From Bubalus kerabau (taxonomy: Eukaryota; Chordata; Mammalia; Artiodactyla; Bovidae), in contig NW_026577903.1 in NCBI RefSeq assembly GCF_029407905.1, positions 1,860,001 through 1,924,000 on the forward strand: a stretch of 64,000 bases of DNA, read 5' to 3'. Shown piece by piece: positions 24,001 through 36,800 of this stretch (its first letter is position 1; the number at the start of each line of letters is the position of its first letter). Below the pieces are notes generated by a model that had not been told where the DNA came from, made no database searches, and saw nothing but the letters and a program-made list of their open reading frames with translations. The position numbers and the translations under genes are program-made.

Positions 24001-26799
24001 GGAACCTCAGCGTTCCTCTCGTGACTTCACTGGCGCTGGTCTGATTCGGATCGCAAAGTCCCTGCAGAGTTGGGACAGGAGAGTCAGGCCTCGTCTTGTG
24101 TAGAGGAATGAAACCCCACTTGCCTCTCTAGTTCTTCAGGGGTGACAAGCCACTTGTTGAGCTGTATGTGGAACCTGCGGGTTTTTCCGGACGATGCACG
24201 AGGGTGTCAGTGCCCCTTCGTGTTGTGCCTTCATCCACAGGGTTGCCTTCGAAGAGGTGTCCAGGCATCGGGTTCTTATCAAGAGTGTACCGGGAAATCA
24301 AAGTCTTTTGGCATGTGGTACCACCCGCGAGCTACGTCTCGAATTTCCTCGTGAGACTGGCCTCATCCTGAAGTGCCCCGTGAAGGTCGGGAACCCCTTA
24401 CAAACAAAGCAGGGGAAGTGACCCTCCTATCACGAACAGGAGGGGAGAAGGGGCTCAGATAAACTGGTGCCGGGAACCTCGGTGTTCACCTCGAGTGAGA
24501 CCGATATTTCGGGGAACTTTTGGGGTCACATCAAGGGTGTCAAGTATCGTTTTGCACTTCAAGACGGAACGTGGGACTTTTCTTGAGAAGCTGTAGCGGG
24601 CAAGGGCCTCATCTTGTGATGACGAGGAAACCAAGTGCTTTTTCTCCAGTTGCGGCGGGATTCTCGAGTTACGAAGGGGAATTCAGGCTTCCTCTTGTGT
24701 TGGCCCAGGGAAGTCCAATCTTCCATTCGAGTTGTCAGGGAGAGCGGGGGATTGCTCTCGAGTTACAGAAGGGCAAAAGAGACCTCATCTAGGCTTGTTT
24801 CCAGGACCTAATGTTCCTCTCCAGGGGAGACAGGGATCTCGGGGTTGCATTCCAGACCCACCTGGTGAGTCAGGCCTTGTCTCGAGGGGAAGCAAAGGAC
24901 TCAATTCTCCTCTCGAGTCGCGACGGGTATCTCTTGGAGCCCACTAAGTGGCCTAAAGGGAGTCAAGCCTCCTGTGGAGTTTGGAAAGAGGATTCGGGAT
25001 TCCTCTCCAGGCCATGCAGGAAAAGAAGGCCCTCATCTCGCGATGACAGGGGCGTATGGTGAGTTTTCTCAAGCTGCGGCGTCAGTGTGGGGTTTCTCAC
25101 GAGGTACGACAGGGAGCTCAGGGAGCCTCTCTTATGGCGCCAGGGAAGTCAGGTCTCCATGTGCGTGGCGAGGGGGTGCGTGTCATTTCTATAGAGCCAT
25201 GGAAGCAGATTCGGGCTTCAAGACACGTTGAAGTAGGACTCTCGAGGTCTTTTTCCCATTGTGGCAGGAAACCCTGGGTTCCCTCGACATGTGCCGGTGA
25301 CCTCATGGAGCTTCTCCGGGTGCCTCTGAGAAGTCAGGGGTACTGTGGAGTTGGGAGGGGCCTCTCTGGACTCCACTGGGTTTGGTTCAATGGATGAGAG
25401 CCTCATCTCGAGTGGAGGCAGGAACCTCATGTTTCCTCTCCTGGGTTTCCTGTCGCTGGTACTGACTCGGATCGCAGTTTCCCTGCAGAGTTGGTACAGA
25501 AAATCAGGTCTCGTCTTGTGTGGAGGAATGGAACTCCACTTGCCTGTCGAGTTGTTCACGGGGTGACAGACCACTTGTTGAACTGTGTTTGTAACCTGCG
25601 GGTTTTTCTGGACGATGCACGGGGGTGTCAGTGCCCCTTCGTGTTGTGCTTTCATCCACAGGTTTTCCTTCGTAAAGGTGTCAGGGCATCACGTTCTTAT
25701 CAAGAGCAGACCGGGAAATCGGGGTCTTTCGGCTTGTGGCACCACCCACGAGGCTATGTCTCGAATTTCCTCATGAGACCTGCCTCATCCTTAGGCGCTC
25801 TGGAAAGGTCGGGAACCCCTTCCAGACATAGCAGGGGAATCGACACTCCTGTCGCGATCACGAGGGGAGAAGGAGCTCAAATGAAGTGGTTCCGGGAACC
25901 TCGGTGTTCCTTTCGAGTGAGACCGGTATGTCGGGGAATTTTGAGATTGCATCAAGGGTGCCAAGTACCGTTTCGCACTTCAAGACAGAAAGTGGGACTT
26001 CTCTTGAGTCGCTGTAGCGGGCAAGGGCCTCATCTAGCGCTGATGGGGGAACCACGTGGATTTTCTCGAGTTTCGGCGGGATTCTCGAGTTACGATGTCG
26101 AATTCAGGCTTCCAATTGTATTGGCCCAGGGAAGTCCAATCTTCAATTCGATTTGCGAGGGAGAGCTGGCGATTGCGCTCTAGTAACTGCAGTGCAAAAT
26201 AGACCTCATCTAGGCTTGTGTCCAGGACCGAGTTTTCCTCTCCAGGTGTGACAGGAACTCGGGGTTGCATTCCAGACTCACACGGGGAGTCAGGCCTCGT
26301 CTCGAGGGGAAGCAAAGGACTCTGCTCTCCCTTCAGGTCCTGACAGGTATCTCTTGGAGCCAACTGAGAGGCCTAAAGAGAGTCAAGCCTCCTGTGGAGT
26401 CTGGAGAGAGGACTCGGTTTTGCTCTCCATGCCAGTCAGGAAACAAGTCCCTCATCTCGTGATGACGGGGGCGTATCGTGGGTTTTCTCGAGCTGCGGTG
26501 CCTGAATGGGGTTTCCGAAGAGGTACGACGGGGAGCTCAGGGAGACTCTCTTCAGGAGTCAGGGAAGTCAGGTCTCCATGCGCATGGCGATGGGGAGCGG
26601 GTCTTTGATCTCGAGTCATGGTAGGGGAATCGGACCTCAAGACGCACCGAAGGACTCTCAAGGTCTTTCTCGGGTCGCAGCAGGAAACCCTGGGTTTCCT
26701 GGACTTGAGCCGGTGACCTCAGGTAGATTCTCAAGGTGCCTCTGAGAATTCAGGGATACTGTGGAGTTAGGACGGGCCTCTCGAGACTCATCTGGGTAT

Positions 26800-29620
26800 G
26801 AGCAATGGAAGAGGGCCTCACCTCGAGGGGAGACAGGAACCTCAGGTTTCCTCTCCGTTTCGGACTCCGACCGCAGGGTCCCTGCTGAGTTGGGACAGGA
26901 GAGTCAGGCCTCGTCTTGTCTGAGGAAGGGAACTCCGCTGGCCTCTCGAGTTGCTCAGGGGGTCTCAGGCCCCTCGTCGAGCTGTGTGTGGAACCCGCGG
27001 GTCTTTGCGGATGATGCACGGGGGTGGCAGTGCCCCTTCGTGTTGTGCCTTCACCCGCAGGGTTGCCTTCGAGGAGGGGTCCGGGCCTCGGGTCCTTCTC
27101 AAGAGCGGACCGGGGAATCGGGGGCGTTCGGCATGTGGCCCCACCCATGTGGTTCGTCTCGAATTTCCTCGGGAGACCGGCCTCATGCTGAGGTGCGCAG
27201 GGAAGGCCGGGAACCCCTTCCAGACCACGCAGAGGAATCGAATCTCCTGTCGCGATCAGGAGGGGAGAAGGGGCTCAGAGGAAGCGGTGCCGGGACCCTC
27301 GGTGTTCCCCTCGGGGGACCCCGGCGTGTCGGGGGACTTTTGGGGGTCGCAGGAAGGCTGTCAGGGACCGTTTCGCCCTTCAGGGCGGACAGGGGACTTC
27401 CCTTGAGACGCCGTCGCGGGCAAGGGCCTCATCTTGCCAAGAGATGGGAACCACGTGGATTTTCTCGAGTTGCGTCGGCATTCTCGAGTTACGACGGGGA
27501 TCTCAGCCTTCCCCTTGGGTTGGCCCTGGGAAGCCCAATCTTCCCCTCGGGTTGCGAGGGAAAGCTGGGGGTTGCGCTCGAGTCACTGCAGGGCCGAAGA
27601 GACCTCACCTAGGCGTGTGTCCGGGACCTCATATTCCTCTCCAGGGAAGGCAGGGATCTCGGGGTTGCATTCCAGGCTCCCCCGGGGAGTCAGGCCTCGT
27701 CTCGAGGGGAAGCCAAGGACTCCGCTCTCCTCTCGAGTCGCGACGCGGGGCTCTTGGAGCCCCCTGAGCGGCCTCAAGGGAGTCCAGCCTCCTCTTCCGT
27801 TTGGAGAGAGGACCCGGGATTGCTCTCCAGGCCATGCAGGAAAAGAAGGCCCTCAGCTCGCGGGGACGGGGGCGTCTCAGGGGTTTCCTCAAGCTGCGGC
27901 GCCCGTGGGGGTTTTCTCCCGAGGCACGACGAGGATCTCAGGGAGCCTCTCGTGCGGCGCCAGGGAAGTCAGGTCTCCATGCGCGTGGCGAGGGGGAGCG
28001 CGTCCTGGCTCTCGAGTCACGGGAGGGGACTAGGGCCTCGAGATGCGTTGAAGAAGGACTCTCGAGGTCTTTGTCGGGGGGCGGCGGGAAACCCTCGTTT
28101 CCCTCGCCTTCTGCCGGGGACCTTAGGGAACTTCCCAGGGTGCCTCTGAGAGGCGAGGGATCCTGTGGAGGTGGCGGGGCCCCTACGACTCCGCTGGGTC
28201 TGGCGCAATGGAAGAGGGCCTCACCTCGAGGGGAGGCAGGAACCTCAGGCTTCCTCTCCGTTTCGGACTCCGACCGCAGGGTCCCTGCAGAGTTGGGACA
28301 GGAGAGTCAGGCCTCGTCTTGTCTGAGGAAGGGAACCCCGCTGGCCTCTCGAGTTGCTCAGGGGGTCTCAGGACCCTCGTCGAGCTGTGTGTGGAACCCG
28401 CGGGTCTTTGCGGACGATGCACGGGGGTGGCAGTGCCCCTTCGTGTTGTGCCTTCACCCACAGGGTTGCCTTCGAAGAGGGGTCCGGGCCTCGGGTCCTT
28501 CTCAAGAGCGGACCGGGGAATCGGGGGCGTTCGGCATGTGGCCCCACCCACGTGGCTCGTCTCGAATTTCCTCGTGAGACCGGCCTCATCCTGAGGTGCG
28601 CCGGGAAGGCGGGGAACCCCTTCCAGACCACGCAGGGGAATCGCCTCTCCCGTCGCGATCAGGAGGGGGGAAGGGGCTCAGAGGAAGCGGTGCCGGGACC
28701 CTCGGTGTTCCCCTCGGGGGACCCCGGAGTATCGGGGGACTTTTGGGGGTCGCAGGAAGGCTGTCAGGGACCGTTTCGCCCTTCAGGGCGGAACAGGGGA
28801 CTTCCCTTGAGACGCCGTCGCGGGCAAGGGACTCATCTTGCCAAGACGTGGGAACCACGTGGTTTTTCTCGAGTTGCGGCGGGATTCTCGAGTTACGACG
28901 GGGATCTCAGCCTTCCCCTTGGGTTGGCCCTGGGAAGCCCAATCTTCCCCTCGGGTGTCGAGGGAAAGCTGGGGGTTGCGCTCGGGTCACTGCAGGGCCG
29001 AAGAGACCTCACCTAGGCGTGTGTCCGGGACCTAATATTCCTCTCCAGGGAAGGCAGGGATCTCGGGGTTGCATTCCAGGCTCCCCCGGGGAGTCAGGCC
29101 TCGTCTCGAGGGGAAGCCAAGGACTCCGCTCTCCTCTCGAGTCGCGACGCGGGTCTCTTGGAGCCCCCTGAGCGGCCTCAAGGGAGTCCAGCCTCCTTTT
29201 CCGTTTGGAGAGAGGACCCGGGATTGCTCTGCAGGCCATGCAGGAAAAGAAGGCCCTCAGCTCGCGAGGACGGGGGCGTCTCAGGGGTTTCCTCGAGCTG
29301 CGACGCCCGTGGGCTTTTTCTCCCGAGGCACGATGAGGATCTCAGGGAGCCTCCAGTGCGGCGCCAGGGAAGTCAGGTCTCCATGCACATGGCGAGGGGG
29401 AGCGCGTCATGGCTCTCGAGTCACGGGAGGGGACTAGGGCCTCGAGACGCGTTGAAGAAGGACTCTCGAGGTCTTTCTCGGGGGGCGGCGGGAAACCCTC
29501 GTTTCCCTCGCCTTCTGCCGGGGACCTTAGGGAACTTCCCAGGGTGCCTCTGAGAGGCGAGGGATCCTGTGGAGGTGGCGGGGCCCCTCGGGACTCCGCT
29601 GGGTCTGGCGCAACGGAAGA
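26800..29620 (+). repeat. Homogenised GC/CpG-rich satellite subfamily, first block
   Basis: Two monomers (anchors 26886, 28290, and 29695 at the edge; period 1,404-1,405). Diagnostic changes against the diverged type: CCTCACCTCGAGGGGAGGC, GGGGATCTCAGCCTTCCCC in place of the EcoRI-containing phrase, TGAGGAAGGGAACCCCGCTGG, and CAGACCACGCAGG. These monomers resemble those at 33.8-43.1 kb far more than their immediate neighbours. Confidence 0.85.
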
Positions 29621-32600
29621 GGTCCTCATCTGGTTGGGAGGCAAGAATCTCAGGCTTCCTCTCCGTTTTGGACTCCGACTGCAGGGGCCCTGCAGAGTTG
29701 GGACAGGAGAGTCAGGCCTTGTCTTGTCTGAGGAAGGGAACCCCGCTTGCCTCTCGAGTTGTTCAGGGGGCAACAGGCACCTCGTCGTGCTGTGTGTGGA
29801 ACCCGCGGGTCTTTCCGGACGATGCATGGGGATGTCAATGCCGCTTAGGTCTGTGCCTTCACCCACAGGGTTGCCTTCGAAGAGGGGTACGTCATCGGGT
29901 TCTTCTCAAGTGCGGACCGGGGAATCGGGGTCGTTCGGCGTGTGGCACCACCCACGTGGCTCATTTCAAATGTCCTCGTGAGACCGGCCTCCTCCTGAGG
30001 TGCGCCAGGAAGGCTGGGAACCCCTTCCAGACCACGCAGGGGAATCGACTCTCCTGTCGCGATCAGGAGGGGAGAAGGGGCTCAGATGAAGCGGTGCGGG
30101 GACCCTCGGTGTTCCCCTCGAGGGAACCAGGCGTGTCGGGGAACTTTTGGGGTCACATGAAGCCTGTCAGGCCCCGTTTCGCACTTCAGGGCGGAACAGG
30201 GGACTTCCCTTGAGACGCCGTCACGGGCAAGGGCCTCATCTTGGGAAGAGGTGGGAACCACGTGGTTTTTCTCGAGTTGCGGCGGGATTCTCGTGTTACG
30301 ACGGGGGATTACAGGCTTCCTCTTGTGTCGGCCCTGGGTAGCCCAATCTTCTATTCTAGTGGCGAGGGAAAGCTGGGGGTTGCGCTCGAGTCACTGCAGG
30401 GCCAAAGAGACCTCATCTAGGCGTGTGTCCAGGACCTAATGCTCCTCTCCAGGGAAGACAAGGATCTCGGAGTTGCATCCCATGCTCCCCCGGGGAGTCA
30501 GGCCTCGCCTCGAGGGGAAGCAAAGGACTCCGCTCTCCACCCGAGTCGCGACGTGGATATCTTGTGCCCCCTGAGTGGCCTCAAGGGAGTCCAGCCTCCT
30601 CTTCACTTTTGAGAGAGGACTCGTGATTACTCTCCAGGCCAGGCAGGAAAAAAAGGCCCTCACCTCGCGAGAACGGGGGCATCTCAGGGGTTTCCTCGAG
30701 CTGCGGCACCCGTGGGGGTTTTCTCCCGAGGCATTACGAGGATCTCAGAGAGCCTCTCGTGCGGTTCCAGGGAAGTCATGTCTCCATGCACGTGGCGAGA
30801 AGGAGCGCGTCATTGTTTTCGAGTCATGGGAGGGGACTAGGGCCTCAAGACGCGTTGAAGAAGGACTCTCGATGTCTTTCTCGGGTTGCAGCGGGAAACC
30901 CTCGTTTCCCCCGACTTCTGCCGGGGACCTGAGGAAACTTCCCAGGGTGCCTCTGAGAGGTGAGGGACGCTGTGGATTTGGCGGGGCCTCTCGGGACTCC
31001 ACTGGGTTTGTCGCAATGGAAGAGGGCCTCATCTCGAGTGGAGGCAGGAACCTCAGGCTTCCTCTCCAATTCTGACTCTGATCGTAGTGTCCCTGCAGAG
31101 TTGGGACAGGAGAGTCAGGCTATGTCTTTTCTGAGGAATGGAACTCCGCTTGCCTCTCGAGTTGTTCATAGGGTTTCAGGCCCCTTGTCAAACTGTGTGT
31201 GGAATCTGCAGGTTTTTCCAGGCGATGCATGGGGGTGTCAGTGACCCTTCGTTTTGTGTCTTCATCCACAGGGTTGCCTTCGAAGAGGTGTCCGGGCATC
31301 GTGTTCTTATGAAGAGCGGACTGGGAAATCGGGGTCGTTCAGCATTTGGCACCACCCACGTGGCTAGTCTCGAATTTCCTCATGAAACCGGCCTCATCCT
31401 GAGGTGTGCCGTGAAGGTCATGAAACCCTTCCAGACAAAGCAGAGGAATCGACCCTCCTGTGGCGATCAGGAGGGGAGAAGTGGCTCAGATGAAGTGCTG
31501 CTGGGAACCTCGGTGTTTCCCTCAAGTGAGACAGGTATGTCGGGTAACTTTTGGGTTCGCATAATGCGTTCCAAGTACCGTTTCGCTCTTCAAATTGGAA
31601 CGTGGGACTTCTCTTGGGGTGCTCCAGCGGGCAAGGGCCTCATCTTGGAATGACTGGGGAACCACTTGGTTTTTCTCTAGTTGCGGTGGGATATTTGAGT
31701 TACCACAGGGAATTCATGCTTCCTGTTGTGTTGGCACACAAAAGTCTTATCTTCCATTCGAGATTCGAGGAAGAGCTGGAGGTGTGTTCTAGTCACTGAA
31801 GGCAAAAGAGACCCCACCAAGGCTTGTGTGCAGGACCTAATGTTCATGTCAAGGGGCGACAGGAATCTCGGGGTTGCATTCCAGACTCACCCTGGAGTCA
31901 GGCCTCGTCTCGAGGGGAAGCGAAGGACTCCGCTCTCCTCTCGAGTTGCGACGGGTATCTCTTGGAGCCCACTGAGTGGCCTAAAGGGAGTCAAGCCTCC
32001 TGTGGAGTTTGGAGAGAGGACTCGTGATTGCTCTCCAGGCCATGCAGGAAAAGAAGGCCATCATCTCGCGATGAAGGGGGGGTCTCGTGGGTTTTCCCGA
32101 GCTGCGGCGCCAGTGTGGGGTTTCTCACGAGGTATAATGGGGAGCTCAGGGAGCCTCTCGTGTGGCGCCATGGAAGTCAGGTCCCCATGAGATGGCTAGG
32201 GGGAGCTCGTCATTGCTCTCGAGTCATGGTAGGGGAATCGGGCCTCAAGAGGCGTTGAAGAACGACTCTCAAGGTCTTTTTCCGGTTGCGGCAGGAAACC
32301 CTGGTTTTTCTCGACTTGTGCTGGTGACCTCAGGGAGCTTAACATGGTGCCTCTGAGAAGTCAGGGATTCTGTGGAGTTGGGAGGGGCCACTCGGGACAC
32401 CACTGGGTGTGGTATAATGCAAGAGGGCCTCATCTCGTGTTGAGGAAGGAACCTCAGGGTTCCTCTCCATTTCAGACTCCGATCTCAGGATTCCTGCAGA
32501 GTTGGGACAGGAGAGTCAGGCCTCGTATTCTGTGGAGAAATGAAACTTAGCTTGCCTCTCGAGTTGTTCACGAGGTAACAGGTCACTTGTCGAGCTGTAT

Positions 32601-33840
32601 GTGGAACCTGCAGAATTTTCCAAACGATGCACGGGTGTGCAGGGCCCCTCCTTGTTGTGCCTTCATCCAACGGGATGCATTCGAAGAAGTGTACGGGCAT
32701 CGGGTTCTTATTAATAGCGGACCGGGAAATGGGGTCTTTCCGTATGTGGCACCACCCACGAGGCTACATCTCCAATTTCCTCGTGAGACCGGCCTCATCC
32801 TGAGGTGCGCTGGGAAGATTGGTAACGCCTTCCAGACAAAGCAGGAGAATCGACACTCCTGTTGCAATCAGGAGGGGAGAAAGGGCTCAAATGATGTGGT
32901 GTGGGGAACATGGGTGTTCCCCTCGAGTGAGGCATGTATGTTGGGGAACTTTGGGGGTGCCATCATGGGTGCTAAGTACTGTTTTGCACTTCAGTGGGAA
33001 CGTGGACATCTTTTGAGACGCTGTGGAGGGCAAGGGGCTCATGCTGCGAAGACGATGGAACCACGTGGTTTTTCTCGAGTTGTGGCGGGATTCTCGAGTT
33101 ATGATGGGGATTTCAGGCTTCCTCTTGTGTTGGCCCTGGGAAGCCCAAACTTCCCTTCGAGTTGCGAGCGAAAGCTGGGGGTTGTGCTCGAGTCACTGCA
33201 GGGCCAAAGAGACCTCATCTAGGCGTGTGTCCAGGACCTAATAGTCCTCTCATGGAAAGACAAGGATCTCGGGGTCGCACTCCAGACTCCCCCGGGGAGT
33301 CAGGCCTCGCCTCGAGGGGAAGCAAAGGACTGCGCTCTCCTATCGGGCCACGACGCGGATCTCTTGGAGCCCACTGAGTGGCCTCAAGGGAGTCAAGCCT
33401 CCTCTTCAGTTTGGAGAGAGGACTCGGAATTGCTCTCCAGGCCAGACAGGAAAAGAAGGCCCTCACCTCGAGAGGACGGGGGTGTCTCAGGGGTTTCCTC
33501 GAGCTGCGGCGCCCGTAGGGGTTTTCTCACAAGGCACGACGAGGATCTCAGGAGCCTCTCGTGCGGGGCTAGGGAAGCCAGGTCTCCATGGGGGAGGCGA
33601 GAGGGAGCGCGTCTTTGCTTTCTACTCCAGGGAGGGGACTAGGGCCTCAAGACACGTTGAAGAAGGACTCTCGAGGTCTTTCTCGGGTGGCGACGGGAAA
33701 CCCTCGTTTCCCTCGACTTCTGCCGGAGAACTGAGGGAACTTCCCAGGGAGCCTCTGAGAGGTGAGGGATGCTGTGTAGTTGGCGGGGCCTCTCGGGACT
33801 AAGCTGGGTTTGGCGCACTGGAAGAGGGCCTCATCTCGAG
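29620..33840 (+). repeat. Intermediate/diverged satellite monomers interrupting the homogenised block
   Basis: Three monomers (anchors 31098 and 32499, plus flanks) that mix features of both subfamilies. About 30430-31900 is nearly identical to 43070-44540. About 31860-32110 shares rare variants with 2610-2830. The last part (33.0-33.8 kb) grades back into the homogenised type. Mosaic structure fits unequal exchange or gene conversion. Confidence 0.75.
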
Positions 33841-36800
33841 GGGAGGCAGGAACCACAGGCTTCCTCTCCGTTACGGACTCCAACTTCAGGGTCCCTGCAG
33901 AGTTGGGACAGGAGAGTCAGGCCTCGTCTTGTCTGAGGAAGGGAACCCCGCTGGCCTCTCGACTTGCTCAGGGGGTCTCAGGCCCCTCGTCGAGCTGTGT
34001 GTGGAACCCGCGGGTCTTTGCGGACGATGCACGGAGGTGGCAGTGCCCCTTCGTGTTGTGCCTTCACCCACAGGGTTGCCTTCGAAGAGGGGTCCGGGCC
34101 TCGGGTCTTTCTCAAGAGCGGACCGGGGAATCGGGGGCGTTCGGCATGTGGCCCCACCCACGTGGCTCGTCTCGAATTTCCTCGTGAGACCGGCCTCATC
34201 CTGAGGTGCGCCGGGAAGGCCGGGAACCCCTTCCAGACCACGCAGGGGAATCGCCTCTCCTGTCGCGATCAGGAGGGGAGAAGGGGCTCAGATGAAGCGG
34301 TGCCGGGACACTCGGTGTTCCCCTTGGGGGACCCCGGCGTGGCGGGGGACATTTGGGGGTCGAAGGAAAGCTGTCAGGGACCGTTTCGCCCTTCAGGGCG
34401 GAACAGGGGACTTCCCTTGAGACGCCGTCGCGGGCAAGGGCCTCATCTTGCCAAGAGGTGGGAACCTCGTGGTTTTTCTCGAGTTGCGGCGGGATTCTCG
34501 AGTTACGACGGGGATCTCAGCCTTCCCCTTGGGTTGGCCCTGGGAAGCCCAATCTTCCCCTCGGGTTGCGAGGGAAAGTTGGGGGTTGCGCTCGAGTTAC
34601 TGCAGGGCCGAAGAGACCTCACCTAGGCGTGTGTCTGGGACCTAATATTCCTCTCCAGGGAAGGCAGGCATCTCGGGGTTGCATTCCAGGCTCCCCCGGG
34701 GAGTCAGGCCTCGTCTCGAGGGGAAGCCAAGGACTCCGCTCTCATCTCGAGGCGCGACGCGGGTCTCTTGGAGCCCCCTGAGCGGCCTCAAGGGAGTCCA
34801 GCCTCCTATTCCGTTTGGAGAGAGGACCCGGGATTGCTCTCCAGGCCATGCAGGAAAAGAAGGCCCTCAGCTCGCGAGGACGGGGGCGTCTCAGGGGTTT
34901 CCTCGAGCTGCGGCGCCCCTGGGGGTTTTCCCCCGAGACACGACGAGGATCTCAGGGAGCCTCTCGTGCGGCGCCAGGGAAGTCAGGTCTCCATGCGCGT
35001 GGCGAGGGGGAGCGCGTCCTGGCTCTCGAGTCACGGGAGGGGACTATGGCCTCGAGACGCATTGAAGAAGGACTCTCGAGGTCTTTCTCGGGGGGCGGCG
35101 GCAAACCCTCGTTTCCCTCGCCTTCTGCCAGGGACCTTAGGGAACTTGCCAGGGTGCCTCTGAGAGGCGAGGGATCCTGTGGAGGTGGCGGTGCCCCTCG
35201 GGACTCCGCTGGGTCTGGAGCAACGGAAGAGGGCCTCACCTCGAGGGGAGGCAAGAACCTCAGGCTTCCTCTCCGTTTAGGACTCCGACCGCAGGGTCCC
35301 TGCAGAGTTGGGACAGGAGAGTCAGGCCACGTCTTGTCTGAGGAAGGGAACCCCGCTGGCCTCTCGAGTTGCTCAGGGGGTCTCAGGCCCCTCGTCGAGC
35401 TGTGTGTGGAACCCGCGGGTCTTTGCGGACGATGCACGGGGGTGGCAGTGCCCCTTCGTGTTGTGCCTTCACCCACAGGGTTGCCTTCGAAGAGGGGTCC
35501 GGGCCTCGGGTCCTTCTCAAGAGCGGACCGGGGAATCGGGGGCGTTCGGCATGTGGCCCCACCCACGTGGCTCGTCTCGAATTTCCTCGTGAGACCGGCC
35601 TCATCCTGAGGTGCGCCGGGAAGGCGGGGAACCCCTTCCAGACCACGCAGGGGAATCGCCTCTCCTGTCGCGATCAGGAGGGGAGAAGGGGCTCAGAGGA
35701 AGCGGTGCCGGGACCCTCGGTGTTCCCCTCGGGGGACCCCGGCGTGTCGGGGGACTTTTGGGGGTCGCAGGAAGGCTGTCAGGGACCGTTTCGCCCTTCA
35801 GGGCGGAACAGGGGACTTCCCTTGAGACGCCGTGGCGGGCAAGGGCCTCCTCTTGCCAAGAGGTGGGAACCACGTGGTTTTTCTCGAGGTGCGGCGGGAT
35901 TCTCGAGTTACGACGGGGATCTCAGCCTTCCCCTTGGGTTGGCCCTGGGAAGCCCAATCTTCCCCTCGGGTTGCGAGGGAAAGCTGGGGGTTGCGCTCGA
36001 GTCACTGCAGGGCCGAAGAGACCTCACCTAGGCGTGTGTCCGGGACCTACTATTCCTCTCCAGGGAAGGCAGGGATCTCGGGGTTGCATTCCAGGCTCCC
36101 CCGAGGAGTCAGGCCTCGTCTCGAGGGGAAGCCAAGGACTCCGCTCTCCTCTCGAGTCGCGACGCGGGTCTCTTGGAGCCCCCTGAGCGGCCTCAAGGGA
36201 GTCCAGCCTCCTCTTCCGTTGGGAGAGAGGACCCGGGATTGCTCTCCAGGCCATGCAGGAAAAGAAGGCCCTCAGCTCGCGAGGACGGGGGCGTCTCAGG
36301 GGTTACCTCGAGCTGCGGCGCCCGTGGGGGTTTTCTCCCGAGGCACGACGAGGATCTCAGGGAGCCTCTCGTGCGGCGCCAGGGAAGTCAGGTCTCCATG
36401 CGCGTGGCGAGGGGGAGCGCGTCCTGGCTCTCGAGTCACGGGAGGGGACTAGGGCCTCGAGACGCGTTGAAGAAGGACTCTCGAGGTCTTTGTCGGGGGG
36501 CGGCGGGAAACCCTCGTGTCCCGCGCCTTCTGCCGGGGACCTTAGGGAACTTCCCAGGGTGCCTCTGAGAGGCGAGGGATCCTGTGGAGGTGGCGTGGCC
36601 CCTCGGGACTCCGCTGGGTCTGGCGCAACGGAAGAGGGCCTCACCTCGAGGGGAGGCAGGAACCTCAGGCTTCCTCTCCGTTTCGAACTCCGACCTCAGG
36701 GTCCCTGCAGAGTTGGGACAGGAGAGTCAGGCCTCGTCTTGTCTGAGGAAGGGAACCCCGCTGGCCTCTCGAGTTGCTCAGGGGGTCTCCGGCCCCTTGT

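Larger units (their letters stand above)
12315..26800 (+). repeat. Diverged satellite I-like monomers (about 10 units)
   Basis: The anchor phrase (GAGTTGGGACAGG and variants) begins near 12816, 14224, 15630, 17034, 18439, 19855, 21246, 22648, 24066 and 25488. Spacings are 1,391-1,422 bp, most near 1,405. Monomers differ by many scattered substitutions and small indels. Many have an EcoRI site in GGGGAATTCAGGCTTCC, the type expected of the classical bovine satellite. Recurring CTCGAG-centred words about 19-31 bp apart hint at a shorter ancestral subrepeat; I recall a 31-bp subrepeat for this family. No gene is present, and stop codons in every frame interrupt the ORFs. Confidence 0.9.
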
